Shown here: piece by piece, positions 47,901 through 59,106 of the stretch
How the letters are laid out: each line of letters opens with the position of its first letter
Numbering within the stretch: the first letter of the stretch is position 1
NCBI RefSeq assembly: GCF_958450345.1
Contig: NC_088783.1
Location: forward strand, 56,520,395-56,584,394
From: Calliphora vicina
Taxonomy: Eukaryota; Arthropoda; Insecta; Diptera; Calliphoridae
Length of the DNA stretch: 64,000 bases
Direction: 5' to 3'
The notes under the pieces: generated by a model
The model's database searches: none
What the model saw: the letters and a program-made list of their open reading frames with translations, nothing else
Told to the model about the DNA's origin: nothing
Made by a program: the position numbers and the translations under genes

Positions 47901-50900
47901 TAAGCACGTGTTTCTCAGCCACAGACAAACAAAAATTAAACTACTGTTGACTAAAATATGTAGGCTGTTTTTTTTTGTTTTTTGTTTAACTGAATTTATT
48001 ATAAAATTTATAATTCTTTGTCATTTTAATTACAGTTTATTAATCACCATGTTGTCACTTAAATGGTCATTGTTATAGTGTTTTTTTTTTTTTGTTCTTT
48101 GTTATATTTTAAATATTAAACAAAAAAAGTAAAGGCGTTTGTTCAAATGACGTCAGTTGGTGTGGTTGGTTACATTTGGTTTAAATTAACTTGTCAATTT
48201 ATTTTCTTGGAAATTGTCAAATTGCTGTATTGACTTTACAATACAAATGCAAATTTGCTTTTAAAATGGTTATAAAGCAAAACGTTTTTTCGTTTTTCTC
48301 TTAAAAAAAACTTCAGTTGGTTTGGTTTTCTTGGTCTTTTGTTGCCTTTTAAAGTATTTGAATTGTTAACATTTTGTTATATTTGAGTGGTAATTTGTTT
48401 ATATGATTGACAAGCTAATTGTTGTTTTGTAATTGCAGTTCAAATTATGTTGCAATATTAATTGCAGTAATTTTTTTAAATATAGTTTTTGTTTAACAAA
48501 TTGTAACAGAGTTTTAGTTTATAAACTAAGCTTTAAAAACCAGACTACATACAATTTGGGATCACAAACAGTTGTATAGATTTACCGTTCGTTATTGATC
48601 TTATTCCTTTTTGAATGAAAACCATTTTTTAGCGATTTTACAAGATTAATTAAAAGAGCTTGAGGTATCCTCTGCAAATGCTTATAATGCCGAAAATTTA
48701 TTGATATTTTTTTTTTTAAATTTAATCTTGGCTTTCTTTCTGTATAATTTTGTTTCAGCTTATTATCTCACATATTTTAAATAAGTTCAGCAAACTCTTA
48801 TAACTTAAGCATAACAAATTTCTTTTAAAATATTTAGTTAACAAGTGTATTTTTCAATATTTGCCTACACTTTCACTTTAAATTAGACAAAGCTGGTTGA
48901 TACATATAAAACTAATTTATTAACAATTTAGAATTAAAAAACAATAAATTAACATTTTTATAAATTTAACATATAAACATAAATTTTTCAAAACAAAAGA
49001 TGACACAGAGAAGTGTCCAAAATTTAACTTTAAGCATGTCAGAGAAATTTTTTGTTAGAAAAAAAAAAAGAAACAAATTTTAAAGAATTTTTGCACAGAA
49101 GGTTTGTTTTGAAAGTAAAGAAGTTAAACAGAAGTTTAAAATATTTATGTAAATGAAGGTAAATTGGGGTAAACCATAGAGAACAATCGAAACTAATTTG
49201 TTGATGGAAATTTAGCTTAACTACCACATTCTGCTTGTAATATTCAACATGATTTCTACTGATCAATAGCTTTTGTGAGGATCACATGTGATCAGCTGGC
49301 TAAATTCGTGGAAAAGAATTTATGGAATTTCTAAAACAACAATTAAAACTAATTGATCTAGACAAAATTGTAATCAACTGCTGGCGTAATAATAACTGTA
49401 TATGAATAATTGAGATCCATAGCTGTGGTGAGGATCACATGTGTTCAGCTGCGAAAAATGTCATCATGTTGAATCTAAATCTTGTATTATTAGACTCGTC
49501 TCTAAATTACTGCTATAGAAATAGCCACACTGGCAAGCAAGTAATAGAGAGATTTTGCAATATGTCAACTGCTTGCAATGACTGTTGCGAAGGACCATAC
49601 AAATTGGCAGTCTGCAACTGATAGATTTGGGAACAAGATAAAATCGTTAATTTGTGTGACTTATTTAAAGTTTACAATGAATTCTGTATAGAAAAGTAAT
49701 ACTGTAGTTGTATTAGTTATATATTTTTTTATAAACTTGACACGATTTCACAATAGCTAACTAAGCACATGTTCAGTATTAAACTTTATTTATGTTCTTT
49801 TTTTATTAATAAATCTTTCGCTTTTTCTTTTTCTCATGTTTATGCATAGAAATTGCCACAGCCATAATTGTAATTATTATTTTTAATAATAACAAATTAT
49901 AATTACAATAAAATTATAGTTTAAAAACGTTTTTTAATAACATTTTTTTAATATTTGAAATAATTTAAACGCTTTTTAAAAAAGTAATTTCTATAATAAA
50001 AAATGTCATACTTTTGGCTTGCTTTAAAAAATTAAACGTTTATTACGAAAAGCTATAATTTCATGTTTAATTTTGTTTAGAAAATTGTTATTTAAAACAT
50101 GTAATCAAAAGAATAAGTGTTGAACATGTGATTTTAAAAGTAGACAACAAAAGTCATTAGTTAATGTCAAGTGGAAATAAAGGTACGTTTACACTATTTT
50201 CTGAAAATGTTTAGTTTATTTTACATGAACTTTTGTGAGAGGAATTAATAGCAAATAACATAATAATGAATTTATAGTGAATGTTTTCTAAAACTTCATA
50301 GAAAAATTTTTTGTTACAATAACAAAACACATGTTAAATTTCCACTCAAAGCACACGTTCGCTATCGAAAAACAGCACATAAGTTTATCTGACTCAGAGC
50401 TACTTTTTTTACTTGAAAAAGTCCTCTGACTCAGAGCTACTTTTTTTACTAGAAAAAGTCCTCTGACTCAGAGTAACTTTTTACTAGAAAAAGTCCTCTG
50501 ACTCAGAGCAACTTTTTACTAGAAAAAGTCCTCTGACTCAGAGCAACTTTTTACTAGAAAAAGTCCTCTGACTCAGAGCAACTTTTTACTAGAAAAAGTC
50601 CTCTGACTCAGAGCAACTTTTTACTAGAAAAAGTCCTCTGACTCAGAGCAACTTTTTACTAGAAAAAGTCCTCTGACTAAGAGCAACTTTTTACTAGAAA
50701 AAATCCTCTGACTCAGAGCAACTTTTTACTAGAAAAAGTCCTCTGACTCAGAGCAACTTTTTATTAGAAAAAGTCCTCTGACTCAGAGCAACTTTTTACT
50801 AGAAAAAGTCCTCTGACTCAGAGCAACTTTTTACTAGAAAAAGTCCTCTGACTCAGAGCAACTTTTTACTAGAAAAAGTCCTCTGACTCAGAGCAACTTT

Positions 50901-53900
50901 TTACTAGAAAAAGTCCTCTGACTCAGAGCAACTTTTTACTAGAAAAAGTCCTCTGACTCAGAGCAACTTTTTACCTCTGACTTTTTCTATAGAAAAAGTT
51001 CTCTGACTAAGAGCAACGTTTCTATAGAAAAAGTTCTCTGATTCAGAGCAACGTTTGTATAGAAAAAGTAGAGTGTCCTCTGACTCACAGAAACTTTGAA
51101 GATCTTTTGTTGCCAGACTTGGAAGAGAACTATAAATTATACTTTTCTTATACTGTTTGTATAATATTATTTTAAATATTTGGTTTTTTTACTAACTCAA
51201 TATGAACGTTCAAAGTTCTATTCAATAAACTTTGAACTGTCAAATTGTTTATTTGTTTACATTCACCTTTCCACAACACAGTCAATATAACCGTTCTTTC
51301 TTTTATAATATCCGGTAGTTTTTGGGTAATAAAATAAATTTGATTAATGGTTAGTTTGAAGAAAAACTTACACAATGCCAATTAATTATGACAATTTTTG
51401 TTTTAGGTGGTAAAGAAAATAACAGTAAGTAAGTGTTATACAAAAATGTTCTGGAGGCTATACAAATTCTTTAAGGTTTTCTTCAACAATTTACAATTAA
51501 TTTGAAAAAAAAAACATAAACCTATATTTTAGTTTTTTATTATTTATTTTAATTATTCTTTCCTCCTGTATTATCTTTTTTTGTATAAATATTATTCACA
51601 ATTGTTTTTCTTATTTAAAAGATGATTGAATACATTTTGTTCAAACAGTTTTTTTTGTTTGATAAACAAATACAACTTAATTATATATTCAATATTTTCA
51701 ATCTACCATGGAAACAAAACAAATACTAAAAATTTAAATATTTGACCGGCCATTGAAGTTGTCATAAAATGTCAACAAGTATTGTTTTTCGCTCTGTCAG
51801 TCAGATAGACAGCTATTTTTAGAGATAATGAATTCAATTAACACAATGGTTAGACAAACTAAAAATAAATATTTAGAGAAAAAATTAAAGCAAACAAAAG
51901 AGCACCTTAAAAAAATTAAGAATACATACTAAATTTTAGCTTACAAAATATACATAATACTAAATTCTCATAAATGTTCTTGACTTTAAAATCAGATTTC
52001 AAAAAAATCTGTGACTTGAAAATAAACTTTGCTTTATTCAAATAAATACAACTTTTTAGAAACAAAAATTCTAAACTAACCTTGTCTTATATTCTGCAAT
52101 TAAGAAAAAAAAAACAAACGCAATTTTCTTGAAAAATTTATGTTCAACTATAAATTAAATTGTAATTTGTTACAAAAATAAACAAAAAACATATTTTAAA
52201 TAAAACTAGAAAAATTCTTACACAATTTTTTTTTATATTTTTCATTAAAACCAGTTCTATATTTTTTTTCAAAACACATGGTATTGAACAGAAAATTATA
52301 TTTTTTTTTTTCAAAATGCATACATAATTGCTTTTCAAGTTGAGAGCAGAACTCTATTTAGCCTTAAGCTACCATTTAGCTTAATGATGTTTTTTTTTCT
52401 TAATTTCAAATCTAGTTTTGTTTAGTTTTTTTTCTATTTTTCATTAACTATGTTAACTAATTTACATACTTGAACTTTAAAATTGTACATTTATTTAAAA
52501 TGTTCAGCTCAAAATCATAAGATTGTCATTGACTGTTGTTTGGTCGATTGAAATCTGTATAGAAATTTGATCCAAGTTTTATTATTTGTCTATAGGCGAG
52601 ATGAAGGTGTTAAAGTTGGTCATTTAAACTTGTACGAGTACAAAGTTTTTTTTTGTTTGTTTAATATGTAGGAGGTTTATTTTTTTTGAATTGAAAGAAA
52701 AAACTATAAAGCAATTAACCATGAGTTAGTTAAATCAAATTGTAAGGAATTATTGTAGAAATAATTTTAATTAATTGTTGTCAATAAAAAAATTCTGTAG
52801 ACACGGAACTATGCTTAACAATTAAAACAAATTATAATGTTATATTCGTCTCCATTAAAACTTACATAGCCTCCATGTGTAACTAAAATACAACCGTATC
52901 AACATTGAGCTCTCTGCGTCAGAGAAAAGATCTTTTTCTATAGAAAAGTTGCTCTAAATCGGAGAACTTTTTCTATAGAAAAGTTGCTCTAAATCGGAGA
53001 ACTTTTTCTATAGAAAAGTTGCACTAAATCTGAGAAATTTTTCTATAGAAAAGTTGTTCTGAGTCAGAGAACTTTTTCTATAGAAAAGTTGTTCTGAGTC
53101 AGAGAACTTTTTCTATAGAAAAGTTGTTCTGAGTCAGAGAACTTTTTCTATAGAAAAGTTGTTCTGAGTCAGAGAACTTTTTCTATAGAAAAGTTGTTCT
53201 GAGTCAGAGAACTTTTTCTATAGAAAAGTTGTTCTGAGTCAGAGAACTTTTTCTATAGAAAAGTTGTTCTGAGTCAGAGAACTTTTTCTATAGAAAAGTT
53301 GTTCTGAGTCAGAGAACTTTTTCTATAGAAAAGTTGTTCTGAGTCAGAGAACTTTTTCTATAGAAAAGTTGTTCTGAGTCAGAGAACTTTTTCTATAGAA
53401 AAGTTGTTCTGAGTCAGAGAACTTTTTCTATAGAAAAGTTGTTCTGAGTCAGAGAACTTTTTCTATAGAAAAGTTGTTCTGAGTCAGAGAACATTTTCTA
53501 TAGAAAAGTTGTTCTGAGTCAGAGAACTTTTTCTATAGAAAAGTTGTTCTGAGTCAGAGAACTTTTTCTATAGAAAAGTTGTTCTGAGTCAGAGAACTTT
53601 TTCAATAGAAAAGTTGTTCTGAGTCAGAGAACTTTTTCAATAGAAAAGTTGTTCTGAGTCAGAGAACTTTTTCTATAGAAAAGTTGTTCTGAGTCAGAGA
53701 ACTTTTTCTATAGAAAAGTTGTTCTGAGTCAGAGAACTTTTTCTATAGAAAAGTTGTTATGAGTCAGAGAACTTTTTCTATAGAAAAGTTGTTCTGAGTC
53801 AGAGAACTTTTTCTATAGAAAAGTTGTTATGAGTCAGAGAACTTTTTCTATAGAAAAGTTGTTATGAGTCAGAGAACTTTTTCTATAGAAAAGTTGTTAT

Positions 53901-54907
53901 GAGTCAGAGAACTTTTTCTATAGAAAAGTTGTTATGAGTCAGAGAACTTTTTCTATAGAAAAGTTGTTATGAGTCAGAGAACTTTTTCTATAGAAAAGTT
54001 GTTCTGAGTCAGAGAACTTTTTCTATAGAAAAGTTGTTCTGAGTCAGAGAATTTTTTCTATAGAAAAGTTACTCTGAGTAAGAGAGAACTTTTTCTATAA
54101 AAAAGTTACTCTGAGTCAGAGAGAACTTTTTCTATAAAAAAAGTTACTCTGAGTCAGAGAGAACTTTTTCTATAAAAAAAAGTTACTCTGAGTCAGAGAG
54201 AACTTTTTCTATAAAAAAAGTTACTCTGAGTCAGAGAGAACTTTTTCTATAAAAAAAGTTACTAAAAAGAACTTTTTCTATAAAAAAGTTACTCTGAGTC
54301 AGAGAAATTTTTCTATAGAAAAGTTGCTCTCTTCTAATATTTCTCATTTCCTATTAAATTATTCTCATTTACAGCAAAACATTATAACTGATTTATGCAT
54401 CTTTAAATTACTCCGCTACTGCAATTAACACAACTTTTTCCAATAATTTTTCTCTAATAACCCACAATTATGAACAATTTCTTTTAAATATACATGATTT
54501 CACATTTAGCTCACTCTTTACTGCTATTTGAATTAAACAGAAAACAGCATTGATATTATAATTACTCCAGCTCAATTATTTAGAAAATAAAAGAAGAAAC
54601 ATCATTAACATACCTGAGTAAATGGTAATTGCTCTGAATTGGCGCCACACTTGCAAACACTCTGCTCAATGACACGCATAGCAAAGCGGCGATGAGCAAT
54701 GCAGGCCTGTGATTCACAGGCATCGCCATCATCCGAGGAAATGTGCGAGTGAACACGATGTAAAAGCAGCTCAAAGCATTCGGCAGCATCGCCCAGGCAA
54801 CCCAAGGGGAAACGACGACCCGCCAAGGGGCCAGAAGCCAAAGCACGACGTAAAGGTTCGGGACATAAGGCTGGCTCGGAGCTGGTCTGTAGCTGTTGGA
54901 AAAGTTC
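40531..54907 (-). CDS. ec: Echinus-like ubiquitin-specific-protease family protein (USP53/USP54 type), shared coding exons
   Basis: Shared coding exons in transcript order are 54614-54907, 47426-47554, 45009-45314 and 40531-44946, all phase 0 with GT-AG borders. They encode most of a USP fold, then about 1,470 residues of mostly disordered sequence. With the 25-residue first exon the product is 1,739 aa; with the 241-residue one it is 1,955 aa. Seen: DAAECFELLLHRVH, a CKCG finger, CPNSCG, the His box YYGKHYTTFFF, WVYFDDA and the closing YQPLLLLYAVPQ, all aligning with vertebrate USP53/USP54. In Drosophila, echinus is needed for cell sorting and death in the pupal retina. Neither visible first exon carries the catalytic Cys box. 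The C-terminal part holds a helical block, polyQ runs, proline motifs and a terminal CxxC pair. USP53/54 were long listed as inactive; more recent work argues for activity, so no activity is assumed here. Confidence 0.95.
45009..45314 (-). CDS. ec: ec shared exon: USP domain with His box
   Basis: 102 codons from NSCGAKIGICRALL to WVYFDDANVKE, between a TTTGCAG acceptor and a GTAAGT donor, both phase 0. VSIGIVWDSERP and YYGKHYTTFFFHTK are diagnostic for the USP53/54 branch. The His of GKHY (about residue 245 of the 1,739-aa form) is the candidate catalytic His, and DD in YFDDA sits where the third catalytic residue is expected. Confidence 0.95.
45480..47400 (+). repeat. dispersed repeat family A copy expanded by an internal satellite
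   Basis: The left side (45480-45575) has TATCTGGATTATTAAGTCAG and ACAATATGGATATCAAATGA. The right side (47337-47400) has GGTATAGGGTATATAAGCTT and CGGTACAGCCGAATAT. Both are family A in the same order, and the 11-bp satellite lies exactly between. Together they fill most of the ec intron 45315-47425. Confidence 0.75.
45584..47336. repeat. 11-bp satellite (AACTGAACTAG)
   Basis: About 159 copies of AACTGAACTAG. The first 140 bases are irregular, with AACTAG half-units; the rest is essentially perfect. It lies inside an ec intron that separates two USP-domain exons. Confidence 0.97.
47426..47554 (-). CDS. ec: ec shared exon: USP domain, middle
   Basis: 43 codons from MVHYVSASALTSQNSL to MGDIRDCP, bounded by a TTATTGCAG acceptor and a GTAAGT donor, both phase 0. 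MVHYVS and MGDIRDCP align with MVHYIS and MGDLRNCP of USP54. The ATG here is internal, not a start. The exon stands between a 7-kb intron upstream and the 11-bp satellite intron downstream. Confidence 0.9.
47555..50385. other. ec intron sequence
   Basis: AT-rich, mostly unique. The only structure noted is a duplicated GAGGATCACATGTG motif with CAGCTG (49276-49300 and 49430-49455). No exon seen on either strand. Confidence 0.45.
50386..51105 (+). repeat. 35-bp satellite, block 1
   Basis: About 18-19 monomers of CTCTGACTCAGAG, then CAACTTTTTACTAGAAAAAG and TC. CTCTGACTCAGAG is a perfect palindrome around the central C and contains the AP-1 heptamer TGACTCA. The last three monomers change to a CTATAGAAAAAG form like block 2. 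It lies in the 7-kb ec intron. Confidence 0.95.
51106..52906. other. ec intron spacer between the two 35-bp satellite blocks
   Basis: AT-rich, no gene or repeat recognised. Confidence 0.45.
52907..54332 (-). repeat. 35-bp satellite, block 2 (inverted relative to block 1)
   Basis: About 40 monomers with GTTCTGAGTCAGAG and ACTTTTTCTATAGAAAAGT. The reverse complement of the block 1 monomer matches it with few differences, so both blocks are one family in opposite directions. Nearly every monomer after 53048 carries TGAGTCA. Length variants with extra A bases collect at the right edge (54080-54290). It ends about 280 bp from the exon at 54614. Confidence 0.95.
54614..54907 (-). CDS. ec: ec shared exon: first part of the visible USP domain
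   Basis: Starts after a TTTAAAG acceptor with ELFQQLQTSSEPALCPEPLR and contains LGDAAECFELLLHRVHSH, then ACIAHRRFAMRVIEQSVCKCG. It ends LPFTQ at GTATGT. The CKCG finger is CxC, whereas vertebrate USP54 has CxxC at this place, so one finger pair may be altered. Both alternative first exons can splice to it in phase. Confidence 0.93.
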
Positions 54908-55080
54908 CTTTAAAGGGGAAATAAAATAAAAAAATGAATTAATATAAAAACTTAATTAAAACTAGTTTTATACAATAATTCTAACAAAATGCCTTGTCAA
55001 TTTATAATTTATAATACTAAATAAGTAAATTCTTGTTTATAAGTAATTTTTGTTGTTGTTTGTTTTTGCTAATAACTTAC

Positions 55081-55803
55081 TATAACCGCATTTATACAAC
55101 GATCTCTATCTTGTATTAATTCTGGACTCAATATTATGCCACTTGCTATACTTGTCATGCCATGATGATGATGATTGTTATTGTTGTGGTTGTTATTGCT
55201 GCTGCTGTTTGGTTTGTTCGTGTAGCCCATTACCGCCAATTCAGCGGTGGAGGCAACTTTTGCCATTGACGTCAATAGTTTGCGATTGTTTTGCAATGTA
55301 TTCGATTGTCGCGTTAATGTGGCTGATTTATGACCATCACGTGGATCCATCAGTTTCTTTGGTGTACTACGTGGCAATGTGCCACCTGTACCGGCTGTTA
55401 GCACCATTTGACAATGCTGGGGATGCTGTAGATGCTGGGCCGTCGAATTGACAATATTAATGGGTGCACTTGTTATTAATTGTGTTGGTATGGAGGATTT
55501 TAATGTGGTTGCTAGTGGCTGTTGCTGCTGCTGCTGCTGTTGTGTGGTAGCAGTGGCTGCTGTTGATCCATTTGTGGTGTTACCATTGTTATTTACTTTC
55601 ATTTGTTGTTGTTGCTGCTGATATGTGGTGGCTGGTTTACAATTCTCTTTCGCTTCATTATGGGTGGCATCTTTATTGTTTGTTGCTGTGGTTGTTGTAT
55701 TTGTATTTGTAGATTTTGTTGAGATCGTTGATGTATTGAGGCTGCTGTCTTTGGAACCAACAATATTTGTTGGCTCTTTGCGTTTATAACGAAACTTAAT
55801 CAT
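55081..55803 (-). CDS. ec: alternative first coding exon of ec (241 aa, low-complexity N-terminus)
   Basis: The ATG at 55803 opens MIKFRYKRKEPTNIV, followed by Ser/Thr/Asn-rich sequence, two glutamine runs, and Asn and His tracts. The exon ends ELIQDRDRCINAVI at a GTAAGT donor in phase 0. Joined to the next exon it reads DRCINAVI-ELFQQLQ, which lines up with the part of USP53/54 (CIFCALKGIFNQFQ type) just after the Cys-box region. The catalytic Cys segment itself (QNSCFLN type in relatives) is absent. The exon probably has its own promoter. Reading past the donor gives only three codons before a stop. Confidence 0.75.
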
Positions 55804-56079
55804 TTTGTTGATAATTGTTAAAGGCAGGTTGAGAAAAGGTTTATAAACAAAAAAAAGTAATCGGTGGTTTTGTTTAATGCTTTTTTTATAACATTTTTGT
55901 TGAAAATTTGTGTTTTGTTTTAAAAAAGCTGAAAAATTAGGATTTAAATAATTAAGATTAGAAATTGTTGTGAATGTTTCTCTGTTTGTTGAAAAACCTT
56001 TTAAAAATGTTGATTTTTGATTTAAACATCAATTTAAACACTATAACTGTTATATTAGATTACTTCGCTTTCAGAACAA
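55804..56079 (-). promoter_or_regulatory. ec: region upstream of the 241-aa ec first exon
   Basis: AT-rich; should hold the 5' UTR and perhaps a promoter for the 55803 start. No core promoter element could be assigned. Confidence 0.25.
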
Positions 56080-57800
56080 AACTGTTATACAGCAGTAAAT
56101 TTTTTTAATAATTCACGAAATAATTTAATTTGTGTAAAAATGAAACTTTTATACATAATTTATAACAAAATTTGTTTAATAATTCATAAAAATTTAAATT
56201 TGTCATGTTTTAGCGTAAAAAAAACTACTAAATAAACTGTTATAAAGCGATAGAGTAATACTTTAATGACTTTGATTGTATTTATTCCCAAAAAATATAC
56301 TTTAAAACTGTTATACTAATTGTTATATAGCGGTTGAATGACACTTTATTAACCTTGATTGTTATAATTCCCAAAAAATATACTTTTTTGCATTTAAATC
56401 TAAATAAAACTATTATACTAACTGAAGAAACTGTTATACTAACTGTTATAAAGCGGTAGAGTGACATTTTGATGACCTTGATTGTAATAATTCCCAAAAA
56501 AAATATATTTTTTTTACTTCTAGATCGAAATAAAACTGTTATACTAAATAAAGAAACTGTTATACTAATTGTTATATAGCGGCTGAATGACACTTTAATA
56601 TTTTTGATAGTAATAATTCACAAAAAATATAAAACTGTTATACTAAATGGAGAAACTGTTATACTAACTGTTATAAAACGGTAGAGTGGAACTTTAATAA
56701 TCTTGATTGTAATAATTCCCGCAAAATATACTTTTTTGCTTTTAGAAATAAAACTGTTATACTAAATGAAGAAACTGTTATACTAACTGTTATAAAATAG
56801 TAGAGTGGGACTTTAATGACCTTGATTGTAATAATTCCCGCAAAATATACTTGTATGCTTTTAGATCAAACTAAAAATGTTATACTAAATGAAGAAACTG
56901 TTATATAGCATTTAAGTGATACATTTATAACCTAGACCGAAATAATTCACAACAAATTTATTTTTTTGGATTTGAATTGAGGTTGGAACTGTTATACAAA
57001 GTTTTATATCATAATTTGTTTGATTTTTAACCAAATTCATAAAACATTCAAAGTTTTTACAGAATATGACAGTTATATTTAATAAAAAAAAACTGTTATA
57101 CGGCAGTTAAGTGATGTACTTAAACCTGTATTTTAATAATTCGCAAACAAATTTAATAATTTGCTTTAAAATCGGAAAAAAAACTGTTATACTACATGAA
57201 TAAAACTGTTATACAAACTGTTACACTAAGATTTTATTGATTCTTAAAAAATATTATCATTCCTAAAAACCCTAAAATTTTTGCACAACAAAACTGTTAT
57301 ACAAAATAAAACAAACTGTTATACAAAGTGTTATACCAGCATTTTTATTGTTTATTTAGTAATGTTTTTGGTTTGTAGTTAAAATAATTTTATAACTCCT
57401 AAAAAACACAAATTTTTGCAGAATGAAACTATTATACCAAAGTAAAAAAACTGTTATACAGTGTATTTTAACATTTCCAGTATTTAAAGATATTTTTCTG
57501 ATTTTAATACAAAATATTTACTTTTATTTTAAACTGTTATAATTTTCTTTCAATATAAAACTGTTATACAGCTAAAACTTACATAAATATTAAAATTGTA
57601 TACAAAAACTCTCAATTTTAGCCTTATATCTAAGGAAAATTGTTATATTAAGTGTATAACAGTTAAAAATAAAACTGTTTACTGCAAAAATTTCCATAAA
57701 TATTAAAAATGTATACAAAATCTTTAAATTTAAACCAAAAATCTAAGGAAATGAATATATTTAATGCATAACAGTTAAAAATTAAATTGTTATACTGTAA
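56080..57800. repeat. degenerate ~110-120-bp tandem repeat rich in AAACTGTTATAC
   Basis: More than 20 ACTGTTATAC motifs. AATAATTCCC-type markers recur near 56290, 56367, 56489, 56612, 56713, 56832 and 56944, mostly 80-122 bp apart. The clearest units are 56300-56940. Farther right only the ACTGTTATAC word persists. It lies in the intron between the two ec first exons. Confidence 0.75.
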
Positions 57801-59031
57801 AAAATTAGCTCTATTTTATATTTTTTTTATATTTATCTGAATTTTAAGACATTTTTCTAATATCTCTTTAAATCTGAAAAGATCTGTAAACAAAATGTTT
57901 AATTTTATTTTAATTTGCGATAATTTGAAAGTAATTTACTAATTATTTCTTTGAATTTTTCATTTAAATGCTTTTAGATTTTAATTTTGTTTTAGTTACG
58001 GCTAAAATTTCAATTTCATCTTCCGAAAACTTTCAGTTTCCAACTCAAACTTAAGTTAAACTTGTTTTATTTTTTTTGCTAAAATGAAAAAAAGAGTTAC
58101 TTTAAAGAAAAGTAGCACATGACACCAATGAATTTTTCTAAAAAAAATAACCAAAAAAACAAGCATCATATTACTACCATATTAAAAGGCCAACAACACA
58201 AACACACAGAGGTGAACATAAAACATAAAGCATGAATTTGAAAAAAAGTATTTAAAAAAAATGAAGGTAAATATTTACCAGATAGTACAGTATGCACCCA
58301 CTTAAGAAATGAAAACCTTTTTTTGGGATAACATTAAAATATTACTCACTCTTTAAACATAAATAACAACAACTCTTTGAAATATTTAATTTATTAAAAA
58401 ACGAAGAAAAAATACAAAACAAACACTAAAATAGCCGACAATTTAAAATTTATACAGGTGTTGCTTTTATTTACCTTTAAAAACCAAACTTTAGGTAAAA
58501 ACAAGTTGCGGGCTAAGGTGAATAATAGTAGAGGGGAAGAACAAAATATTTTTAAAACTCAAATTAACATGTGAAGTTTTTTTCTGGGTTTGATACACGA
58601 AAAAAAAGTGAAATTATTTGGTTTTTAAAGCTTAAAGAAACATTTAAGAAAAATTATGCACAACACCATCATTTATAGTTTTTGTTTCAATATAATCGAT
58701 GGCTGTTTTTAAGAAAGAAACCAACACAAAAAAAGAACAACTCCAACATGAAAAGGTTAAAGTAATATTGAAAGAGCGCCCAAAAAAACCAATTGCTAAT
58801 AAAAACGATTTATACAGTTTTTTTTTCCAGTTCAATCAGTATTGAATTGTGAGCCCTACACTTAAGAGCAGTAAAATAAGTTTTGTACTTTATTTGCCAC
58901 CAAAACATAATTCTAGTTTATTTTGAATTCTAATTAATGCCTTCAAACGTGTTGTTATGAGAAAATATTTATTATTTATTAAACTACAGTGAACTAGTTT
59001 TATGTTTTTATTAAAGAACATTCTTACTTAC
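57801..59031. other. ec intron sequence, no gene seen
   Basis: AT-rich. No exon, including no Cys-box-like segment, was recognised on the - strand. Confidence 0.4.
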
Positions 59032-59106
59032 AGAATCTGTCATAAAACCAACTAACTGTGTGGGAATTTCATCTAAGACCTCAATCTTAACACTCTTGTT
59101 ACTCAT
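59032..59106 (-). CDS. ec: candidate alternative first coding exon of ec (25 aa)
   Basis: An ATG in strong context (GAAAATGAG) opens 25 codons, starting MSNKSVKIEVLDEIP and ending FMTDS at a perfect GTAAGT donor in phase 0. That phase fits the acceptor of the shared exon at 54907 (ELFQQLQ). The intron would be 4.1 kb and would skip the 55081-55803 exon. Codon choice and the even mix of residues look protein-coding, unlike the flanks. An upstream ATG opens an 8-codon reading frame whose TGA stop ends two bases before the start ATG. No Cys box is present. Confidence 0.6.

Noticed and set aside
51172..51381. 69-codon minus-strand frame in the ec intron
   Set aside because: No conserved motif and no splice context fitting ec. 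Its composition is that of the AT-rich background.
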